Shown here: one piece after another, positions 59,074 through 64,000 of the stretch
Layout: each line of letters begins with the position of its first letter
Position numbering within the stretch: the stretch's first letter is position 1
Assembly (NCBI RefSeq): GCF_001677275.1
Contig: NZ_CP016179.1
Coordinates: 124,001 to 188,000, forward strand
Reading direction: 5' to 3'
Source of the DNA: Vibrio breoganii
GTDB lineage: Bacteria; Pseudomonadota; Gammaproteobacteria; Enterobacterales; Vibrionaceae
Length of the DNA stretch: 64,000 bases
Made by a program: the position numbers and the translations under genes
The notes under the pieces: model-generated
The model's database searches: none
The model's input: the letters and a program-made list of their open reading frames with translations, nothing else
Told to the model about the DNA's origin: nothing

Positions 59074-59700
59074 TTAGAATAGCCCCTGTTGCTGCTGTTC
59101 CGAATCTGCTTGAGATACAATGTCGATGCGCTCATCTAGGAAGTTAAGGGTCGCGTAGATGTAATCAATCCTGCCGGTTACTTGGTAGATTTCTCTCTCG
59201 GTGTGAGCTAAAACAATCAATCCATGGCGCACCATAAAATCAATCACTAAGCGAGATTTATCGCTGATAGTTGAGAGGTTCTTCTTTCGCTTGACGCTAG
59301 GGTGCTTACAGATCGTGTTGAGCTTTTCTGTGGCTGACGCTGAGTTGGTGACATGATCGGAAAATCGGGTAGCAGAGAACTCAGAGCCGGCAGTGATCAC
59401 TGAATCGCTGTGTGTGGTTTCGCTAATAAGGGCGATTAGGGCCACGATGGGTCTTAGTGCGGTGTGGATCTCGGTTTGCTGTTTACGAATCGACGCCCCA
59501 GTAGCGCTGTTAATGTTCTTATAAACAACGTAATAGGTGCCACTGCGCTCAGTTTGGTAAAGTCTTAGATCGTGAAAGCTAAGAGCCATTTTGATTTTCT
59601 GTTGTTCATCGGTGATCGTTTTGTGGGCTTTAGGGTGAGCCCATTGGCAGATATGAGTGCCTTTTAATAGCAGTTCTAAAACTCTAGATACTTCGATCAT
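59074..59700 (-). CDS. winged-helix subunit, JetB/MksE-like
   Basis: 208 aa, helical, with the size of MksE/JetB. Overlaps the SMC gene by ATGA. MksE binds the kleisin in condensin-like complexes. Assignment is from gene order and size; motif support is modest. Confidence 0.65.
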   Translation of the reverse strand: MIEVSRVLELLLKGTHICQWAHPKAHKTITDEQQKIKMALSFHDLRLYQTERSGTYYVVYKNINSATGASIRKQQTEIHTALRPIVALIALISETTHSDSVITAGSEFSATRFSDHVTNSASATEKLNTICKHPSVKRKKNLSTISDKSRLVIDFMVRHGLIVLAHTEREIYQVTGRIDYIYATLNFLDERIDIVSQADSEQQQQGLF

Positions 59701-62700
59701 GATTGTGCCTCCTGTGAACGCTGACGCAGAATGGCGTCCTCAAGTGCGGTTGGTGCGGGTTTGTTGGTGATGACACCGGCTTTGGTCAACTTATACAAAT
59801 TATCGAAGAGGCAGGCTGTTTGGGTTTTGCCGTTAGGCATGGCTGCAATGATGTTGATGTTTGATGCTTTAAGTAGGTCAACGAGTCTTTCAAGGTTCTG
59901 AGCGGCCAGTTTGTCTGCTTCATCAATAGGGAATGAGACCGTGACATTTGATTGACTGCGCTGAGAGTTAATCATTGCGGTGTACAGCAGCACTTGGATG
60001 AGTAGGTTGGTACCGTTACTTGCAAGGTTGGCCATTTCGGTATTGGTGCGGGCCGTTTTTCTTCTTCCGTTCTCGGTAATATCAAATTCAACTTCGAATA
60101 ACTGAGAGACATCAAGGTTATTGGTTTTGGTAATGTGGGTGCTTGTTGTTCTCAATGCGCTATGGAACTCTTTGGGCGGCAGTTCCTTAGATGCCTGGCT
60201 GTCGTACTTGTTAAAGATGGCAGTAAAGGTGTTGATGTCCTCCCATCCCGCCAGTTTTTGCAGTGTAGAGTTGATGTTGATTTGAATGTCATCGATCACT
60301 TCAAACTTATTGAACTTGGCTACTTCATCTGAAATGTGGCGTCCTTCGCTTTTGATCATCCCTTCGATATTAATCATTGAATCTCGGAAGTTGCGGATCA
60401 TTGAGCCCATGTTCATCGAGCTAGTAATCACAGAGTTACTTAAGCTTGGAAGAATGGTTGTAATGATCTCATTGAGCACTTTGATTTTATTGCTGGCTGA
60501 GTCGAGTTGTTTGTTTGCGAGGCTTTCATGCCAGAAGCGGAGTAGGTCGCCTTCACCCCAAGTGCGGGCGAGTTCTTCGAGTTTCCTGATCTGTTGATTA
60601 CGAAGGACTTTAAGTTGTCTAACGTTATTGATAAGTTTCAGTGTTGTATGCGCAATGGTGTCGAAGTCATCTGAGCACTCAAATGATTCAGTTCCTACAT
60701 CGGAGCTATCTAGTTCAATAGCCACTTTGTGTTGGCAGCTGTCATAGTGAGCAATCTTATTGTCTAATTCGATGATGTCGCGTTTGATGGTCTTAAGTTT
60801 AACGTTGAATGCGTTAGTCTCTTGCTCGATAGAGAAGTGAATATCTTTTAGTTGGGTGGAGGCTTTTTCCCACAAGTCCAGAGTGGTTTCCTGTTGTTTT
60901 CTGAGTTGAGGGATGTAGTTGTTCTGGCGCGCCATAAAGGACCGGTATTCACGAATTGTATCTTGCTGCCCTTCGAGTTGGGTGATCTTCTCGCTGAGTG
61001 CGGTGATATTTGTCTTGTATTGGCCATAGACACTATCGCTCACACCTTCGTTTTTGCGGCGATCGCTGATCTCTTTTTTAAGGAGGTTTAACTTCTCTTT
61101 TTGTTGTGACGTGTGCGACGTTATGGACTTATCTAGTGCTTCAGTCTCTTGGCTGGTGGTAGTTTCAAGATCGGACAGTTTACTCAGTTTCTCAGATTGC
61201 ACGGTTATGATTTTTTCAGCCAGTTCATTTTTGATGTGCTTAACGCTGCTGTGTCGGTGTTCCAATTGTTTAGTTGTGGCATCCAAGGCGTGACCGGTAT
61301 CTTCAATGTTCTGGGCGATACTTTGGTCAATAGCGATATCCTTGCTTCTTACATTGGCTTTGTGCAGTTCAATCTTGTTATTAAGCTGAGTGATTTGTGT
61401 GTTAGTTTGTGTCAGCTTCTGTTCGTCTACTTTTTCCTGTTTCTTATTGGTTTTAATGGTTTGCGTAAGCGATGTGATTTTCTTATCCGTCACATCAATT
61501 TCATGGTTAAGCCTAGCTGCTTTTTCTTCCATTTCAATGGTAGAAAAAGGCGAGTTTGGTAGGTGGTCGGTGGTAATGTTGATCCCAAACAGTGACGACT
61601 CAGCGCCTTCGATTCGTGGGTTAAGGTGGGTGTCGAGTAATAGGGATTCCGTTGCAATTTTACCAATTGGTAGTGATTGCCAGTTCTCTACGTGATTATC
61701 TAGAAACGCATAGAGTGATTTCCCATTGGGGTTAAGTAGTTTCTCTAAAGACTCGAGTTGTGCTTGTTTGGTTCTTAATTGTTGTTGCAGTCCGTCGAAG
61801 GTGTTTAGGTCATTAGATATAGTCTGCTGAAAGGTACTTATAAGCTTTGATAGTTCAAGTTTGGTCGTCTGAAGTTCAGTTAACTCGTTTCTGCAGCGTT
61901 CCAGATCATTGATAATTGCGGTTTTATCTTCGAGTAATTGTTTGTCTGCAGAAGGTTGTTTTAGTTGTTGTTCTAGGCTTCCCTTGTCAGTGTTCAGTGA
62001 CGCAATTTCCAAACTGAGTGATTCAATTTTTTGGGTTGCTTCAGAGGTCATTGTCTTCTCGCGTGACGCTGCTGTTGCTTCTATGTTCTTGCGTTCGACG
62101 TCTAGAAGGTGTTCTTTGTCCTTCTTTTCACTCTCAAGCTTGGCAATAGCATTGCTGTGTATCTTGGTAATACTTTCTTCTTTCGCTGTTCTGTACTTTT
62201 CGATGTCAGTCAGCTTTCTATCCAGATCTGCGAAGTTTTGCTTCTGTTGATTTAGGTTCTGACGCAAAGAAGGCAGTGAATCGTAATCAGAAACGGTTTG
62301 TGCCATTTCTACATCAATATACGTTTGGCTTAGCTGAGCGTTCTCGTCCAGTTCACTGTTAAGTTTTGCTAAGTTGATGCGGTGCTTAGATTCGTCACCG
62401 GTAAGAGTGTTGCGAATTGAGTATAGCTCTGACAGTTTTTCGTCTTTTTGTTTTGAAATCGCAGCTTTTGTCTCTTTGAGCTCAGGCATTAGTTTGTCTT
62501 GAAGGTGGGCAACCTCAATTGCTAGGTGTTCTCGAGCGATTGATAAGTAAGTGGATTCAGAGATGATGGTGTCATTGTTGGCGGCAGCTTCAGTGAATCC
62601 TTCTCTGTTTTTATCAAACGAGGTTACAGCTTCGTAGTCATTGCACCACTTGTCGATGCGTTCTGGATCGATACCGATCTTGATGTCGTTATCTTGCATG

Positions 62701-63335
62701 CCAATGACCTCAAGCAGTAATTTTTTAGTGCTTTCAACGTTGAACTCACCCTGCAATAAGGCAATGGTTAAGCGGTCGATGTGTTTGATATTGCGGTTCC
62801 CGGAGCATAATGAGTAACGACTATACTCTCTGTCCCAGTTTCCAGGATTGAGGTTTTGAATGATTGAGCGATAGGTTGTGATGCTTGAAATGGGTTTGGT
62901 GTAGTCGCAGCGAAACTCAATTAGATTAGCAACTAGTTCACTCGAGGCGATGGCGTATGAAAGTTCGTCTTGAGTTTCTTTAATGATGACATCTTTGTTG
63001 AAAGCTCCGTCAACAAAGCGATATGACATTTCTACACTTCGACCGGGATCTGAATAAACGATAACATGGGCTAGATTTCCACGGTTTGTCACGTACTCGA
63101 AAATCAAGTAACTGTTTGGGTTAGGAAGGTACCAAGCGACAAAAGGTTGAGGTGCGCCACCAACAACGGTTTGTCTGTCGGCACCAAAGAAGAAGCCAAT
63201 GGTTTTTAGAAGGCTTGTTTTACCCGCTCCGTTAGTGCCGATAACTCGAGTAGCACCATGAAAGTCAAATTCGTTGATGAGCTTTCCGTTTGGTCGGCTG
63301 TTGATTGTGATGATTCGCCTAAGGCCTGGTGTCAT
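59697..63335 (-). CDS. SMC/MukB-like ATPase, JetC/MksB-like
   Basis: 1,212 aa. Walker A GTNGAGKTSLLKTIGFF (residues ~34-50); long coiled-coil arms with a central hinge-like gap (~500-600); signature-like LASNGTNLLIQVL (~1105) and Walker B VSFPIDEADKL (~1135) at the end. Fits a condensin-type ATPase of the MksB/JetC class. First gene of the operon. Upstream on the minus strand TTTTGCGATAC is a weak regulon-like half-site. Likely loads on DNA and extrudes loops with its kleisin partner. Confidence 0.88.
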   Translation of the reverse strand: MTPGLRRIITINSRPNGKLINEFDFHGATRVIGTNGAGKTSLLKTIGFFFGADRQTVVGGAPQPFVAWYLPNPNSYLIFEYVTNRGNLAHVIVYSDPGRSVEMSYRFVDGAFNKDVIIKETQDELSYAIASSELVANLIEFRCDYTKPISSITTYRSIIQNLNPGNWDREYSRYSLCSGNRNIKHIDRLTIALLQGEFNVESTKKLLLEVIGMQDNDIKIGIDPERIDKWCNDYEAVTSFDKNREGFTEAAANNDTIISESTYLSIAREHLAIEVAHLQDKLMPELKETKAAISKQKDEKLSELYSIRNTLTGDESKHRINLAKLNSELDENAQLSQTYIDVEMAQTVSDYDSLPSLRQNLNQQKQNFADLDRKLTDIEKYRTAKEESITKIHSNAIAKLESEKKDKEHLLDVERKNIEATAASREKTMTSEATQKIESLSLEIASLNTDKGSLEQQLKQPSADKQLLEDKTAIINDLERCRNELTELQTTKLELSKLISTFQQTISNDLNTFDGLQQQLRTKQAQLESLEKLLNPNGKSLYAFLDNHVENWQSLPIGKIATESLLLDTHLNPRIEGAESSLFGINITTDHLPNSPFSTIEMEEKAARLNHEIDVTDKKITSLTQTIKTNKKQEKVDEQKLTQTNTQITQLNNKIELHKANVRSKDIAIDQSIAQNIEDTGHALDATTKQLEHRHSSVKHIKNELAEKIITVQSEKLSKLSDLETTTSQETEALDKSITSHTSQQKEKLNLLKKEISDRRKNEGVSDSVYGQYKTNITALSEKITQLEGQQDTIREYRSFMARQNNYIPQLRKQQETTLDLWEKASTQLKDIHFSIEQETNAFNVKLKTIKRDIIELDNKIAHYDSCQHKVAIELDSSDVGTESFECSDDFDTIAHTTLKLINNVRQLKVLRNQQIRKLEELARTWGEGDLLRFWHESLANKQLDSASNKIKVLNEIITTILPSLSNSVITSSMNMGSMIRNFRDSMINIEGMIKSEGRHISDEVAKFNKFEVIDDIQININSTLQKLAGWEDINTFTAIFNKYDSQASKELPPKEFHSALRTTSTHITKTNNLDVSQLFEVEFDITENGRRKTARTNTEMANLASNGTNLLIQVLLYTAMINSQRSQSNVTVSFPIDEADKLAAQNLERLVDLLKASNINIIAAMPNGKTQTACLFDNLYKLTKAGVITNKPAPTALEDAILRQRSQEAQS

Positions 63336-63377
63336 ATCGTAAAGTATCCTAATAAAGAGTTGTCTTTTCAGAGTATG

Positions 63378-63415
63378 TTATCGCAGAAATAGTATCGCAA
63401 AACTGTGATAGCACA
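63378..63415 (-). promoter_or_regulatory. weak regulon-like site upstream of the SMC operon
   Basis: Minus strand CAGTTTTGCGATACTATTTC with a second TGCGATAACAT 11 nt on. Departs from the consensus in the spacer. Confidence 0.3.
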
Positions 63416-63561
63416 TCAAAGGGACGAAAAACGTCGCTTATAGATCAGTGGTAGCTGAATGTAGGTTTGGCAGGAGGTTTTTGCAGGGAAGTGGTGCCCA
63501 AAAGAGCGACTCGGAACGATTCTCAAGAGCACGAAAAGTTACAGGTGTCACAAGGGTATTT

Positions 63562-63990
63562 CTAAAGTGCGTCTGCAAGACCTTTTGTAGGGAAAAAGTC
63601 TGCTGGTGGTGAAAGGGTTAACCCTAGTTCTTCCACAGATACAAAATCAATCTCTTCTGGTCTTAACCCCAAGGCGCCGTAAAACAAATAGTCATCGTAT
63701 TTCGTTCGTTCGAACATAAATAGCACTGCACTCTCGCAATTAAGAGTGGCGACTTGCGTCATTGAGTTGCGGATGCTCTTAAGCATATTAGCCTGGGTGT
63801 CTGTCGGGATGAAGAATTCACTTAGGGGTCTTCCTAAGTTTCTCATCATGTCTATCTTATTTAGCCCTATATCGCTTTCTGGATTTTTATTCCTATCTGT
63901 AAAGGCATAGTGGCAGATGATGCCATCAACCATGTATGCGCCAAGTAGTCTAAATTGCCCATCGAATTCAACGCCGATATTCCCAATCAT
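63562..63990 (-). CDS. hypothetical protein, 142 aa, start near window edge
   Basis: The frame begins MIGNIGVEFDGQFRLLGAY at 63990; it could extend past the window if a longer start is used. Alpha/beta soluble protein without known motif. 226 bp separate it from the SMC operon, so it need not be co-transcribed. Confidence 0.6.
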   Translation of the reverse strand: MIGNIGVEFDGQFRLLGAYMVDGIICHYAFTDRNKNPESDIGLNKIDMMRNLGRPLSEFFIPTDTQANMLKSIRNSMTQVATLNCESAVLFMFERTKYDDYLFYGALGLRPEEIDFVSVEELGLTLSPPADFFPTKGLADAL

Positions 63991-64000
63991 CTTGTTTGTT

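Noticed and set aside
59697..63335. Chromosomal MukB
   Set aside because: The partner TOPRIM gene, the gene order and the size (1,212 versus ~1,480 aa) fit MksB/JetC rather than MukBEF.
1..64000. tRNA or rRNA genes and prophage structural genes
   Set aside because: I saw no cloverleaf-like or rRNA sequence and no capsid, tail or terminase gene in the window, though tRNA detection by eye is limited.

Overview
The window looks like part of a large mobile replicon (megaplasmid or integrative element) of a Vibrio-like marine gammaproteobacterium. The organism is inferred from protein style and moderate GC content; there is no rRNA, tRNA or core chromosomal operon to prove it. The mobile character is better supported. 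There is a PRTRC (ParB-related, ThiF-related) cassette, a TraF_2-type outer-membrane protein, RdgC, a huge N6-methylase/helicase, a HigBA toxin-antitoxin pair, two IS200/IS605 elements and a four-gene SMC/MksBEFG/Wadjet-like operon. Many small genes of unknown function accompany them.

Layout. 1-9 kb: a minus-strand group with a HTH/zinc-ribbon protein and a PPP-type phosphatase, then nucleoside diphosphate kinase, NAD+-dependent DNA ligase, a RadC-like JAB protein and a coiled-coil GIY-YIG protein. 9-19 kb: a second metallophosphoesterase, an AbiEi-Fic fusion preceded by six 23-bp iterons, guanylate kinase, a Nudix gene and a degenerate paralogue, and an ankyrin-like protein. 19-29 kb: two IS605-type elements, a J-domain protein and RdgC. 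29-34 kb: small membrane proteins, TusA-like, NfeD-like and TraF. 34-49 kb: methylase/helicase, coiled-coil protein and the PRTRC operon (ParB, E, C, three F-like genes, B, ThiF). 49-56 kb: apparently noncoding units with their own terminators, HigBA, a peptidyl-tRNA hydrolase 2-like protein, a YkgJ cysteine-cluster protein and small secreted or membrane proteins. 57-63.3 kb: the SMC-kleisin-TOPRIM operon.

The most striking signal outside the genes is a recurring near-palindrome, about GCGAGRTGTCTCGMARAAA. It lies in intergenic DNA, nearly always in the same orientation as the next gene and about 80-120 bp before its start codon. It precedes ndk, gmk, a phosphoesterase, the 475-aa unknown, the coiled-coil protein and several unknowns. 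It also precedes two apparently noncoding units and one 26-aa hydrophobic ORF, each ending in a strong terminator. At the best-preserved sites a -10-like hexamer starts about 25 nt after the palindrome centre, so the right half would cover the -35 region. I read this as a replicon-wide regulon whose regulator I cannot identify.

The genes suggest a self-sufficient replicon. It encodes nucleotide and ligation enzymes (Ndk, Gmk, LigA), recombination control (RdgC), maintenance (ParB/PRTRC, HigBA), methylation/helicase functions, and competition or defence modules (SMC-TOPRIM operon, AbiEi-Fic). The PRTRC cassette also has E1-like, E2-like and small Gly-ended proteins that resemble a minimal ubiquitin-like pathway. 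These functional links are inference from sequence and context.
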